From: UMGS1002 sp050946195
GTDB lineage: Bacteria; Bacillota; Clostridia; Oscillospirales; CAG-272
Assembly (NCBI GenBank): GCA_050946195.1
Contig: JBMNUI010000015.1
Span: forward strand, 1-36,352
Direction of reading: 5' to 3'
Length of the DNA: 36,352 nucleotides
The notes beneath the pieces are model-generated. The model was not told the origin of the DNA. It did no database searches and saw nothing but the letters and a program-made list of their open reading frames with translations. This document shows, in pieces, positions 1-8,412 of this stretch (position 1 is the stretch's first letter; each line of letters opens with the position of its first letter). The translations under genes and the position numbers were made by a program.

Positions 1-1
1 C

Positions 2-454
2 GCCGCCTTCATAGAAAAGGCCGCCGGCCGGGCTTCCCCGCCCGGAGATTTCATCGACACCTCGGGGCGCGTGCTCGGCCGGCATCGGGGGCTGATACAC
101 TACACGACCGGCCAGCGCAAGGGACTGGGGCTCTCGCTCGGCGAGCCGATGTATGTCAAGTCAAAGAACCCTGTGAACAACACAGTCACCCTCTGCCGAG
201 AGCCCGAACTCTACAGCAAAAGACTTGTTGCCCGCCAAATAAATCTCATTGCCGCCGACACGCTGCCCGGCCCGGTGAGGGTCGGCGCAAAGACCCGGTA
301 CAGCCAGCGTGAGGTGCCGGCCGTTGTCTGCCAGACCGGGGAGGACGAGCTTCTGGTTGAATTCGACACACCGGTGCGGGCGGTAACCCCCGGGCAGTCG
401 GTGGTGCTCTACGACGGGGACACAGTCCTTGGCGGCGGCATCATAGTCAAATAA
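2..454 (+). CDS. mnmA: tRNA-specific 2-thiouridylase MnmA, C-terminal part
   Basis: The reading frame is open from the window edge, so the 5' part of the gene lies outside. MnmA uses ATP and a sulfur relay to thiolate U34 of the tRNAs for Lys, Glu and Gln in the cytoplasm. The visible stretch holds the family signature PGDFIDTSGRVLGRHRGLIH followed by YTTGQRKGLGLS, then the C-terminal beta-barrel domain ending GQSVVLYDGDTVLGGGII. This is the normal end of the family, so the 3' end is intact. A strong terminator follows 9 bp after the stop. An internal GTG at 71 is not the start, because the conserved motif begins upstream of it. Confidence 0.95.
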   Translation, partial: AAFIEKAAGRASPPGDFIDTSGRVLGRHRGLIHYTTGQRKGLGLSLGEPMYVKSKNPVNNTVTLCREPELYSKRLVARQINLIAADTLPGPVRVGAKTRYSQREVPAVVCQTGEDELLVEFDTPVRAVTPGQSVVLYDGDTVLGGGIIVK

Positions 455-462
455 CAAAATTC

Positions 463-506
463 AAACCGGTCTCTTGGTTCTTCCAAAAGACCGGTTTGCG
501 TTTTTT
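463..506. terminator. Intrinsic terminator after mnmA
   Basis: A 10-bp stem AAACCGGTCT / AGACCGGTTT (463-472 and 488-497) is followed on the plus strand by GCG and six T. On the minus strand the stem is followed by GAATTTTG, so it may also stop transcripts of the facing lipoprotein gene. Confidence 0.85.
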
Positions 507-550
507 AAGGATTTCTTGAAAGGAACGTTTTTAGAGAGTTCCCGGGGTAC

Positions 551-565
551 GGGGGCAAAGCCCCC
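551..565. repeat. GGGGGC-AAA-GCCCCC triloop hairpin
   Basis: A 6-bp GC-only stem with a 3-nt loop lies just 3' of the minus-strand lipoprotein gene. Similar triloop hairpins lie 3' of two other minus-strand genes in this window (18683-18695 and 23470-23492). No clear U-tract follows on the minus strand, so terminator activity is uncertain. Confidence 0.5.
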
Positions 566-575
566 TAAAACGCAT

Positions 576-1043
576 TTATTTTTTATTAGTTTCTTCAGAT
601 ACAAACTTGAGGTAGTATTCGATTTTGTCTCCGTCTTTAACAATGTAATCCTTGGGGCTAACCGTGGCTTCTCTGCCATTAAGGTTCCACCACCAGTATG
701 TGGTAACCGCCTTATCGCCGGAAGTCTCAGAACCGGCCTCAAGGCTACCGATTGCCATAAGGTCGCCGTACTCGTCGAGAACTACAGTTTCTTCTTTCTC
801 AAGGTAGAAATAAAGGTCGATTATATCAATCGCGGTCGGGGGTTTGCCATTGTAAGTATACTCGGGAATATCGTACACTACGTTACCGTTAATGTCTTTA
901 ACCTTCATTGACACCTTTATGGTAACATCGAGTTCTTCGGTGGTGGTCTCTTCGGTATCGGCGTTTTCCCCGTTACAGGAGGCCAGCGCCAACACGACAA
1001 GTAAAAGTGACAAAACCAACGCCAGTGCTTTTACATGCTTCAT
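576..1043 (-). CDS. Lipoprotein with DUF4430-like domain
   Basis: A 155-aa secreted lipoprotein. The N-terminus is Met-Lys-His followed by a long Leu/Val/Ala core and the lipobox LASC (Cys23), then a Thr/Glu-rich linker and one folded domain. The domain matches the pattern of DUF4430 (transcobalamin C-terminal-like): a buried YTYNGKPPTAIDIIDLYF start, a central YWWWNLNGREA strand, and VKDGDKIEYYLKF at the end. Members are extracytoplasmic and often act in ligand or cofactor binding, but the role here is unknown. An ATG exists 5 codons upstream (1058), but the GGAGG that lies within and just after that ATG is correctly spaced for the ATG at 1043, which is therefore the likely start. It has its own consensus promoter at 1077-1105. 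Confidence 0.8.
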   Translation of the reverse strand: MKHVKALALVLSLLLVVLALASCNGENADTEETTTEELDVTIKVSMKVKDINGNVVYDIPEYTYNGKPPTAIDIIDLYFYLEKEETVVLDEYGDLMAIGSLEAGSETSGDKAVTTYWWWNLNGREATVSPKDYIVKDGDKIEYYLKFVSEETNKK

Positions 1044-1076
1044 TTTATTTACCTCCATTAGTGTTCAGCTAGATAG

Positions 1077-1105
1077 ATTATACCCCCAAAAAAGGCGCTT
1101 GTCAA
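1077..1105 (-). promoter_or_regulatory. Consensus sigma-A promoter for the DUF4430 lipoprotein
   Basis: On the minus strand TTGACA (1100-1105) and TATAAT (1077-1082) are separated by exactly 17 bp. Both boxes are perfect. The -35 box lies inside the 11-bp palindrome GCTTGTCAAGC, which could be an operator or chance. Confidence 0.85.
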
Positions 1106-1151
1106 GCCAAATCGGTTAATTTAAACGATTTTATTTCCAGTAAAATTCGTT

Positions 1152-1673
1152 CTAATTGGCAAGCAGGCACAGAACATTCAGCACCACCATATATACCATG
1201 AAGGCCGAAAAGGAAAACATCACGAGAGCCGCCGCCCTCTTCACCCGCAAAAAGCATAAGGCGCAGAGCACCGACAGAACCAGCACCGCCTCGCAGACCA
1301 GCAGTGCAAAAAAGAGCTCGGCAGCCCCGAAAAAGAGGGGATACCAGACATACCCGAGCGCCATCATCAGAACAAAGAGCATCCCGCCCTTGTATTTGGC
1401 TGCCTCGTCTGAACCGGGCCAGCAGCCGAGCACTACCCCGAAGGCCGCGCCGAGCAGAATATACCAAAAAGACCACAGCAAAAACATCAGCCATACCGGA
1501 GGCAGTATGCCGCGCAGGTTGCAGTAGGCAATCACGCGGTAGGGCGGGCCTACAATCAGCCTTATCACAAGCGCCGAAACCAGCGATACCACGGCGAAAA
1601 TTATAGCCAGTGACTTCTCGCGGGGGGTAAACATCATTCCAAGCCCCGGGCGCCCTCTGTGTCTTTTCTTCAT
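1152..1673 (-). CDS. Divergent TspO/MBR-family membrane protein
   Basis: A 173-aa integral membrane protein with about five hydrophobic helices, the size and topology of TspO/MBR (tryptophan-rich sensory) proteins. The best family marks are PPVWLMFLLWSFWYILLGAA (loop plus second helix, matching the PPxWxFxxxWxxxYxLMG pattern) and a final helix ending MVVLNVLCLLAN, like the usual SFAxxLNxxIxxLN. The WSxxFFG-type motif is degraded to VWYPLFFG and few Trp remain, so ligand binding may differ. TspO proteins bind porphyrins and steroids; no function is shown here. The ribosome binding site GAGGTGA lies in a long hairpin (1676-1712). Confidence 0.65.
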   Translation of the reverse strand: MKKRHRGRPGLGMMFTPREKSLAIIFAVVSLVSALVIRLIVGPPYRVIAYCNLRGILPPVWLMFLLWSFWYILLGAAFGVVLGCWPGSDEAAKYKGGMLFVLMMALGYVWYPLFFGAAELFFALLVCEAVLVLSVLCALCFLRVKRAAALVMFSFSAFMVYMVVLNVLCLLAN

Positions 1674-1675
1674 AA

Positions 1676-1712
1676 AAAATCACCTCACATCATAATGATA
1701 TGAGGTGATTTT
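1676..1712 (-). promoter_or_regulatory. Hairpin that buries the tspO ribosome binding site
   Basis: A nearly perfect 37-nt palindrome: 12-bp outer stem (1676-1687 with 1701-1712), one mismatch, 4-bp inner stem and 3-nt loop. On the minus strand its 3' arm is TGAGGTGATTTT, which contains the Shine-Dalgarno sequence of the TspO-like gene and runs into a T-tract just before its ATG. It lies 32 bp after the PBP stop codon. It may act as a terminator for the PBP transcript, as a translational shutter, or both. Confidence 0.65.
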
Positions 1713-1744
1713 GCTTTTCATGTCGCACACTACCCGAAAAAGCG

Positions 1745-4288
1745 CTACTCAAACGGCCAGAGAGGCCATGAAAACTGCGGCCGGCTCGTCTCGGCCGTGG
1801 TTGTTTCGACCGTCGTGGCTGCCTCGGACATGATGCTATAAGATTTGGTGCCGTGCAGCGGGCAGTACCTGTTGAACTGGGCGGTGGTATTTGAAATTCC
1901 GCAGTACTCTTTTGGTCCTAATAGATTTAAAAAGAAAGGCTGGTTTAAGTTTTGCGCCGGCTCGATAAATGGCGGCAGCCTCCGCCAGACATACTGCGCG
2001 TCGGTCACATAGACCTGCACCGGGAAGCTTCGCTTGACCTGAATCATCCCGACCTTAATCAGATTCTCGACCGGGCAAAGCGGGCAGGCCACGCCCCCGC
2101 TGACAATGTCGTAATCTACGGTAATATGGCAGTCGCAGCGCTCGTCTGGCTCCTCACCGGCCACAAACCAGCACGTCACCCCGCGGTCGCCCCGCGGGTC
2201 GGTCCGGCAGGCGGCAGTCATGAGCTTCCCCGAGTCGGCGCAGCACCTGACCCCGACAACCTTCGGCGAAATACTAAAGCCGGCCGGCGTCTCGCCACCG
2301 GTTATATACTTATCGTGGAGAATTGTCATAATCTCGTCCCAGATCTCAAGGCAGATGGTGTTCGACACCCCCGAGAGGGGCTTTGGGTATTCGTGGCCGC
2401 ACCAGACGCCACCGATAAAGTAAGGTGTGTACCCGACAAACCATTTGTCGCAGTTGTCCTGCGTCGTGCCGGTCTTTCCGGCGGTCTCGACATGCTTATC
2501 GAGAGTCACCGCCTTTGCGGTCCCCTGGCTGACGACGTTTCTTAGCATGAGCGTCATTAACGAGGCGGTCTCCTTGCTTATCGCCCGGACCCCCGAGCTG
2601 TAATAGTCCTTTGCAAGCAGGACATTTCCAGCCGAGTCGGTAACCTTGATGTATGAGCGCGGCGGGTTGTACACCCCGTTGTTGACAAACATCGAATATG
2701 CCGCGGTTAGCTCCCGTAATGTGACCCCGAAATTCTGCTGCCCGAGCGCCAGCGCGGCAAGCCCGATATCGGTTATCTGCGTGCCGTCGGAAAGCGTCTG
2801 CCGCTCGACAAGGCTGCTCATTCCGGCTTTTCTCACGAGAAAATCAAACGAATTCTGCTCGCCGAGGTCCACAAGGACCCTCACGGCCACCGTGTTGACC
2901 GAGTCCTGTATTGCCCGGATGATATTCGTCAGCCCGTGGTAGACCGCGGGGGAGTTGCTCGGCCAGGGGACAAGCCCGCCGCCGGTGTTTTTGAAGCTGA
3001 CCGGCACGTCGTCGTAAACCGTGGCGCTGGTGATAATCCCGGCCTCAAGCGCCGGCGCGTAGACCGAGAGCGGCTTTATGGTCGACCCCGAGGGGCGGCG
3101 GGTCATGGTCGCGTAATTCTGAACCCGGTTTGCCGTCTTCTCGCCGACAGCCCCGGCCACTCCGAGTATGTCGCCGGTGTAGGGGTCGATTATTATCATT
3201 GCCGACTCAAAGGGGTTGTCGCCGGATAAGTCGGGAAAATTTCCGGCGTTGCTATAGTATTCCTCAAGCAGGCTCTGAACTTCGGGGTCCATGGCGGTAT
3301 AGATGCGCAGGCCGCCCGAGTAGACCATGAAGCTCGCGGCCTCCCTGCCGTATCCGTACTCGGCGCACAGGTCGGCAATGACATCCTCGACTACCATGTC
3401 GACATACCATGAGTTCACACCATCGTAACTCTCGTACCACGAAAGGTCGAGGACAAGCTCGGCGCCGTATGCCGCGCTGAACTCCTCTTCCGTGATATAG
3501 CCCTGTTCATACATCTGCTCGAGTATTATGTCGCGCCGCTCCTTGTTCTTCTCGGGAAAGCGCGCCGGGTCGTAGTGGTAGGGGTTGTTTGTAATCGCGG
3601 CAATGGCGGCGCATTCGATGAGCGTTAGCTGCGAGACATCCTTTGAGAAGTAGGTGTTTGCCGCCGCCTGAACCCCGACGCAGCCGTGCGATAAATTTAT
3701 AATATTCATATAAAGCTCGAGAATTTCGGTCTTGTCGAGCTTTGTCTCAAGGTCGAGCGCCCAGATAATCTCCTGAATTTTGCGCTGCGGAGAGACGTCG
3801 TTGTGGCCGGTGATGTTCTTTATCACCTGCTGGGTGATGGTCGAGCCCCCGAAGGTGCTGTCGGCGCCGAAAAAAAAGTTGACGGCGGCCTTTATGGTCC
3901 TGAGCCAGTCTACCCCCGAATGCTTCCAGTACCGCTTGTCCTCAATTGCAATAAAGGCATGCTTTAGGTTATCGGGCACCGCGTCGTACGCGACATATAT
4001 GCAGTTGCCGGGGCTGTGCAGCTTCTCCCCGACGAGCTCAACAAGCTCTCCCACCCGCCTTTGCCGGTCGGTAAAGTCATAACAGTATATCTTGGTCGCG
4101 CCCCGCCGGGCGGCCCCGGTAAAGAGCGATACGTCAATGCTGTCGTCGTAGTTTGAGCTTAAATATACGGTTATATAAAATCCCGCAACAAGCAGCACCG
4201 CCATTGTCAGGATGCAGAAAATTGCAAGAAGGCTCACCACAACCCTGAAACGGTGCCTTATTTTATGGTTGCGTCTTTGCTCCTCCAT
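1745..4288 (-). CDS. Class A penicillin-binding protein (glycosyltransferase/transpeptidase)
   Basis: An 847-aa bifunctional peptidoglycan synthase anchored by one N-terminal helix (about residues 17-44). The GT51 domain carries EDKRYWKHSGVD (catalytic Glu at about 116) and GGSTITQQ (147-154). The transpeptidase domain carries the three active-site motifs STIK (Ser402-Lys405), SVN (463-465) and KTGT (from 605). Beyond it lies a Cys-rich tail (several CC, CDC and CPLC pairs) and a Thr-rich end TTVETTTAETS. The polymerase uses lipid II outside the membrane. I chose the ATG at 4288: it follows GGGGGA at short spacing and starts the usual basic cytoplasmic segment. A frame-open ATG 24 codons upstream has no support. 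A BofC-like gene is divergent. Confidence 0.93.
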   Translation of the reverse strand: MEEQRRNHKIRHRFRVVVSLLAIFCILTMAVLLVAGFYITVYLSSNYDDSIDVSLFTGAARRGATKIYCYDFTDRQRRVGELVELVGEKLHSPGNCIYVAYDAVPDNLKHAFIAIEDKRYWKHSGVDWLRTIKAAVNFFFGADSTFGGSTITQQVIKNITGHNDVSPQRKIQEIIWALDLETKLDKTEILELYMNIINLSHGCVGVQAAANTYFSKDVSQLTLIECAAIAAITNNPYHYDPARFPEKNKERRDIILEQMYEQGYITEEEFSAAYGAELVLDLSWYESYDGVNSWYVDMVVEDVIADLCAEYGYGREAASFMVYSGGLRIYTAMDPEVQSLLEEYYSNAGNFPDLSGDNPFESAMIIIDPYTGDILGVAGAVGEKTANRVQNYATMTRRPSGSTIKPLSVYAPALEAGIITSATVYDDVPVSFKNTGGGLVPWPSNSPAVYHGLTNIIRAIQDSVNTVAVRVLVDLGEQNSFDFLVRKAGMSSLVERQTLSDGTQITDIGLAALALGQQNFGVTLRELTAAYSMFVNNGVYNPPRSYIKVTDSAGNVLLAKDYYSSGVRAISKETASLMTLMLRNVVSQGTAKAVTLDKHVETAGKTGTTQDNCDKWFVGYTPYFIGGVWCGHEYPKPLSGVSNTICLEIWDEIMTILHDKYITGGETPAGFSISPKVVGVRCCADSGKLMTAACRTDPRGDRGVTCWFVAGEEPDERCDCHITVDYDIVSGGVACPLCPVENLIKVGMIQVKRSFPVQVYVTDAQYVWRRLPPFIEPAQNLNQPFFLNLLGPKEYCGISNTTAQFNRYCPLHGTKSYSIMSEAATTVETTTAETSRPQFSWPLWPFE

Positions 4289-4386
4289 ACTATCCCCCGG
4301 TGTCCGGTTTTTACATATTTCTCGTATATATGTTTTCCCGGATGATAATAATATAAACACAAAGACGAAAAAAGGAATAGTAAATT

Positions 4387-4764
4387 ATGGAGATTGAAAA
4401 CGATAAGCGGGAATTGACCACGGCGGCGCTGATAGTCGCTCTGGCGGCGGTGCTGATATCGGCAATTTCCCTGTATTTTATAGTTTCCGTCTCGGTTCGG
4501 CTTGACAGGCTGGCAGGAGAGGCTGAAAAGCTGAATTTAACGGTTTCCGAACTGGCTGCCGGTGAGGAGACCGGCGAGCAGGTTTTTGTCCTCCGCGAAT
4601 ATGAGGGGGTCATCGGGGTTTTTGATTCCTCGGGGGTGCTGGTCGATATCATCAATGTCAAGGTAATGAGCCTGCCCGAGGCCGACCGCAAGATGCTCGA
4701 GAGCGGGATTTATGCCTTCTCAAGAGGCGAGCTGCTCTCGCTGATCGAGGATTACACCGAGTAG
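4387..4764 (+). CDS. Membrane-anchored protein with BofC C-terminal-like domain
   Basis: A 125-aa protein: a short charged N-terminus, one hydrophobic helix (about residues 11-36), a short heptad-like stretch, then a compact domain beginning QVFVLREYEGVIGVFD and ending LPEADRKMLESGIYAFSRGE. That domain fits the clostridial BofC C-terminal-like family (REYxGxIGVF ... SLPExDxxxLxxGI). BofC itself restrains an intermembrane-space protease during Bacillus sporulation. Many clostridial copies are not tied to sporulation, so the role is open. It is divergent from the PBP gene across a 98-bp intergenic region and is followed by a terminator. Confidence 0.6.
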   Translation: MEIENDKRELTTAALIVALAAVLISAISLYFIVSVSVRLDRLAGEAEKLNLTVSELAAGEETGEQVFVLREYEGVIGVFDSSGVLVDIINVKVMSLPEADRKMLESGIYAFSRGELLSLIEDYTE

Positions 4765-4778
4765 CCGCCTGCCGACAA

Positions 4779-4806
4779 AAAAAGCGGGGACTCTGCCCCG
4801 CTTTTT
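4779..4806. terminator. Bidirectional terminator between the BofC-like gene and dnaE
   Basis: An 11-bp stem AAAAAGCGGGG / CCCCGCTTTTT with a 6-nt loop. The T-run serves the plus-strand gene and the A-run becomes a T-run on the minus strand, so it can end both converging genes. Confidence 0.9.
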
Positions 4807-4814
4807 AGTTCGCC

Positions 4815-7800
4815 TTATTTTACAACCACATTTTCGGCCCCGAGCAGCTCAACAAACTCGCCCGCAACAAAATCGGTTAGCGCAACTCCCCGCTCGTACT
4901 TTTTATATGACGCCGTTTTGGTGTCGTAGAAAATCACCGGCACCTCGCCTGTGAATATTTCCACCAGATTGACAGCCTTATTAAATTTTTCAGACCCCGC
5001 TTCAACCCGCAGAAAGAGCCTTCGCCCCGCCTTCTTGCCGACGCCAATTCCCGCGCTTTTCGGCTGATCTTCGCCGGGCGCCGCCCCCTTCGGGACTTTA
5101 TTGTCATTCTGAGCTTTTTTCCGGCCGGCTCCCCCGGTGTAGCGGCTGTTCTCGACCAGTTCGCCGACCTCCTCGGCAATAATTCTTGCCGGCTCGTTCT
5201 CGCGAAGCTGCACCCTGCCCGAAATATACACGCCGCAGTCAGGCCTTATCAGCTCATAGTACTGGCGGAATACCTTGGGAAAGAGGATGCACTCGATCTC
5301 GCCGTACCTGTCCTCAAGAGTGATAAAGGCCATGCGCTCGTCTTTTCTGGTTATCTTGACGGAGACCGAGCTGATTATCCCGGCAACCGCCACCTGCCGG
5401 CCGTCAAGCGCACTGCCCGCCTCGGGGTCCTCGCTCCCGGCGATATCGGTAATGGGTGTAACGCCGAGGTCGGCAATACACCGGCTGTAGCTGTCGATGA
5501 GGTGACCCGAGAAGTACATTCCCGAGCACTCCTTCTCAAGCAAAAGCCGCTCGCGCAGCGGATATTCGGGAATTTCGGGGTATGAAAAACCCTGCGGCTG
5601 CTCCTCGGGCTCGGTCAGTGAAAAGAGGTCAAGCTGGCCCGAGATATTCCGCCGCTTTTTCTCGGCAACCGCGTCGATGATTTTCTCATAGGAGACCATC
5701 AGTCTGCTGCGGTAGACCCCCAGCCTGTCAAATGCCCCGGCTTTTATCAGCGACTCGACCTGCCGCTTGTTGATGTCATAGTCGGCCATGCGCTCGATGA
5801 AATCCTCAAACGAGCGGAAGTCGCCTCTCTTGCGCTCCTCGATTATATTGGCGACAAACTGCCGGCTGACATTTTTTAGTGCGAGCAGACCGAAGAGTAT
5901 GTCCCCGCCGCTGACATTGAAGTACATCATGCTTCGGTTGATGTCGGGAGGCAGGACCGAAATGCCGCGTTTTGCGCACTCGGCGGTGTACTGTGCGATT
6001 TTCGGCATATTGCCGAGCACCGAGGTAAGCAGGGCGGCAAAATACTCATGTGGATAGTGGGCGCTGAGATATGCCGTCCGGTAGGCGATTACGGCATAAG
6101 CCGCCGCGTGCCCTTTCGGGAAAGCGTAATTTGCAAAGCTGTTCATGCTCTCAAAAATTCCCGAGGCGGTCGCGCGGTCGATACCGCGCTCGGCGGCACC
6201 GGCAATAAAGCTCTCGCGCTCGGCCTCCATGACAGATGCCTTTTTCTTTGCCATGGCGCGGCGCACGAGGTCGGCGTGCCCCATAGTATAGCCGGCAAGC
6301 TCGCGGAAAATGCTCATCACCTGCTCCTGGTAGACTATGCAACCGTAAGTCTCGCGCAGTATCGGCTCGAGCGCTAGGGTGGCGTATTTGACAGCCGAAC
6401 TGTCGTGCCGGCACCTGATGTATCTCGGTATCGAGTCCATCGGCCCCGGCCGGTAGAGGGCGATAGCGGCGAGCAGGTCCTCAATGCTCTCGGGGCGCAG
6501 CGACATGAGCATCTGCCGCATTCCCTCCGACTCAAACTGGAAAACGCCGGTGGTCATGCCCGCGGAGATAAGCTCGTAGGTCTCTTTATCGTCAAGAGGC
6601 AAGCTCTCAATGTCAAATTCGGGGTCATGCTGCCTTATCTGCTCCTGAGCGTCGTTGATTATTGTCAGGTTGCGCAGGCCGAGAAAGTCGAATTTCAGCA
6701 GCCCGAGCTTCTCGATGGTCTCCATGTCGAACTGGGTTATCGGGGTGCCGTTGCTGGTTGCCAGCGGTACATACTCGTAAATCGGCGCGTCGGTTATCAC
6801 CACGCCGGCCGCGTGGACCGAGACGTTTCGCGGCATCCCCTCAAGCGAGGCGGCGGTGTCGACCAGCTTTCTCACCTGCTCGGAGGATTCGTATAGCTGC
6901 TTGAGCTCGGGCATTTTGAGCGCCAGCCCGATGGTCATGCCGGGCTGCTGGGGTATCGCCCGGGCCACGACGTCGACCTCGCCGTAGGACATTCCCAGCG
7001 CCCGGCCGGTGTCGCGGACCGCGGCGCGGGCAGCCAGCGTGCCGAAGGTCGCTATCTGCGAGACGTGGTCGTCGCCGTATTTCCGAACCACATAGTCGAT
7101 AACCTCGCCCCGCCGGTTGTAGCAGAAATCGACGTCTATATCCGGCATACTGACCCGCTCGGGGTTGAGGAAGCGCTCAAAAATAAGCCCGAAGCGTATC
7201 GAGTCAATGTCGGTTATCCGGAGGCAATAAGCAACAAGGCTACCGGCGCCCGAGCCACGGCCCGGCCCCACCGGGATCCCCCGGCCCTTGGCATAGTTGA
7301 CATAATCCTGTACGATGAGGAAATACTCCGAATACCCCATCCGCCCGATAAGCGAGAGCTCATACTCGAGCCGCTCGCGGTACTCTTTTTCGGTATGCTG
7401 CCCGTCAAATTTTATCTGCCCTGATTTCACCCGTGCCTCAAAACCGTCAAAGGTCAGCTTTCTTAAGTACCCTGCAGGGTCATACCCCTTCGGGCAGCGA
7501 TACCGCGGCAGGTAGTGCTTGCTGAAGTCAAAGTCAAAATTGCACATCTCGGCAATTCTGACCGTATTTTCAATCGCGCCCGGGTACTCTCCGAAGAGCG
7601 CCGTCATTTCCTCGGTGGTTTTATAGTAAAACTCGTCGGTCTCAAAACCTATGGGGCGGCCGTCGGTTATTACGCTGTTTGTCTGAATGCACATCAGTAT
7701 CGCCTGGGTGTCGGCGTCTTCCCGGCGCAGGTAATGGCAGTCGTTGGTCGCGACCAGCGGCAGCCCGCACTCCTTCGCAAGGCTCACCAGCCCGGGGAGT

Positions 7801-8354
7801 ATCTGCCGCTGCTCGGCAAGCCCGTGGTTCTGGAGCTCAATGTAAAAGTTGTCCTTGCCGAATATCTCGTAGAGCTCACACGCCGCCTGCTTCGCCCCAT
7901 CAAAGTCGCCGCGCGAAAGCAGGGTGGGAATCTTTCCGGCAAGGCAGGCTGAAAGCGCCACAAGCCCCTCCGAGTGCGCCCTGAGCAGCTCGTAGTCAAT
8001 CCTCGGCTTTGAATAAAAGCCCTCGGTATAGCCCTTTGATACCAAATATATGAGGTTTTTATAGCCTTCGGCGTTCTTGCAGAGCAGCACGAGATGGTGG
8101 GCGTAACCCTCGTGAGAGTTCCTCTCAAAGCGCGAGCCCGGCGCGACATACACCTCGCAGCCGATAATGGGCTTTATCCCAGCCTTTTGGCAGGCCAGAT
8201 AAAAGGCCACGGCGCCGTACATAGCCCCGTGGTCGGTCAGCGCCACCGCATGATGGCCGCACTCGGCGGCGCGCCTCGGAATTTCACTTATCCGGCATGC
8301 CCCGTCGAGCAGGCTGTATTCGCTGTGCAGGTGCAGGTGCACAAAATCCGGCAT
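4815..8354 (-). CDS. dnaE: DNA polymerase III subunit alpha (DnaE)
   Basis: A 1179-aa replicative polymerase. An N-terminal PHP domain (about 1-215) starts FVHLHLHSEYSLLDG and keeps the metal-ligand-like motifs TDHG (40-43), CEVYV, HHLVLL and NDCH (204-207), so proofreading-type nuclease activity is possible. The polymerase core has GPGRGSGAGS (363-372) and the catalytic MPDIDVDF (403-410). Helix-hairpin-helix and OB-fold domains follow (VAVAGIISSVSVKITRKDER region), then a Lys/Gly/Pro-rich linker and a C-terminal tail domain. The start is supported by GGAGCG six bases upstream. It is the last gene of the HAD - murB - whiA - dnaE operon. Confidence 0.97.
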   Translation of the reverse strand: MPDFVHLHLHSEYSLLDGACRISEIPRRAAECGHHAVALTDHGAMYGAVAFYLACQKAGIKPIIGCEVYVAPGSRFERNSHEGYAHHLVLLCKNAEGYKNLIYLVSKGYTEGFYSKPRIDYELLRAHSEGLVALSACLAGKIPTLLSRGDFDGAKQAACELYEIFGKDNFYIELQNHGLAEQRQILPGLVSLAKECGLPLVATNDCHYLRREDADTQAILMCIQTNSVITDGRPIGFETDEFYYKTTEEMTALFGEYPGAIENTVRIAEMCNFDFDFSKHYLPRYRCPKGYDPAGYLRKLTFDGFEARVKSGQIKFDGQHTEKEYRERLEYELSLIGRMGYSEYFLIVQDYVNYAKGRGIPVGPGRGSGAGSLVAYCLRITDIDSIRFGLIFERFLNPERVSMPDIDVDFCYNRRGEVIDYVVRKYGDDHVSQIATFGTLAARAAVRDTGRALGMSYGEVDVVARAIPQQPGMTIGLALKMPELKQLYESSEQVRKLVDTAASLEGMPRNVSVHAAGVVITDAPIYEYVPLATSNGTPITQFDMETIEKLGLLKFDFLGLRNLTIINDAQEQIRQHDPEFDIESLPLDDKETYELISAGMTTGVFQFESEGMRQMLMSLRPESIEDLLAAIALYRPGPMDSIPRYIRCRHDSSAVKYATLALEPILRETYGCIVYQEQVMSIFRELAGYTMGHADLVRRAMAKKKASVMEAERESFIAGAAERGIDRATASGIFESMNSFANYAFPKGHAAAYAVIAYRTAYLSAHYPHEYFAALLTSVLGNMPKIAQYTAECAKRGISVLPPDINRSMMYFNVSGGDILFGLLALKNVSRQFVANIIEERKRGDFRSFEDFIERMADYDINKRQVESLIKAGAFDRLGVYRSRLMVSYEKIIDAVAEKKRRNISGQLDLFSLTEPEEQPQGFSYPEIPEYPLRERLLLEKECSGMYFSGHLIDSYSRCIADLGVTPITDIAGSEDPEAGSALDGRQVAVAGIISSVSVKITRKDERMAFITLEDRYGEIECILFPKVFRQYYELIRPDCGVYISGRVQLRENEPARIIAEEVGELVENSRYTGGAGRKKAQNDNKVPKGAAPGEDQPKSAGIGVGKKAGRRLFLRVEAGSEKFNKAVNLVEIFTGEVPVIFYDTKTASYKKYERGVALTDFVAGEFVELLGAENVVVK

Positions 8355-8412
8355 ATGTCGCTCCTTTCTTTTATACTCGGCTCACCGCTCTTTGTTGACT
8401 CCTGCTTTACAC

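Noticed and set aside
1102..1683. A 193-codon open frame on the minus strand across the TspO-like gene
   Set aside because: It overlaps the TspO-like gene almost fully in another frame, is Arg/Cys-rich without membrane pattern, and has no ribosome binding site.
4289..4386. Divergent promoters between the PBP and BofC-like genes
   Set aside because: Several TATAAT-like strings occur in this AT-rich gap, but none has a convincing -35 box at 16-18 bp, so I list no promoter.
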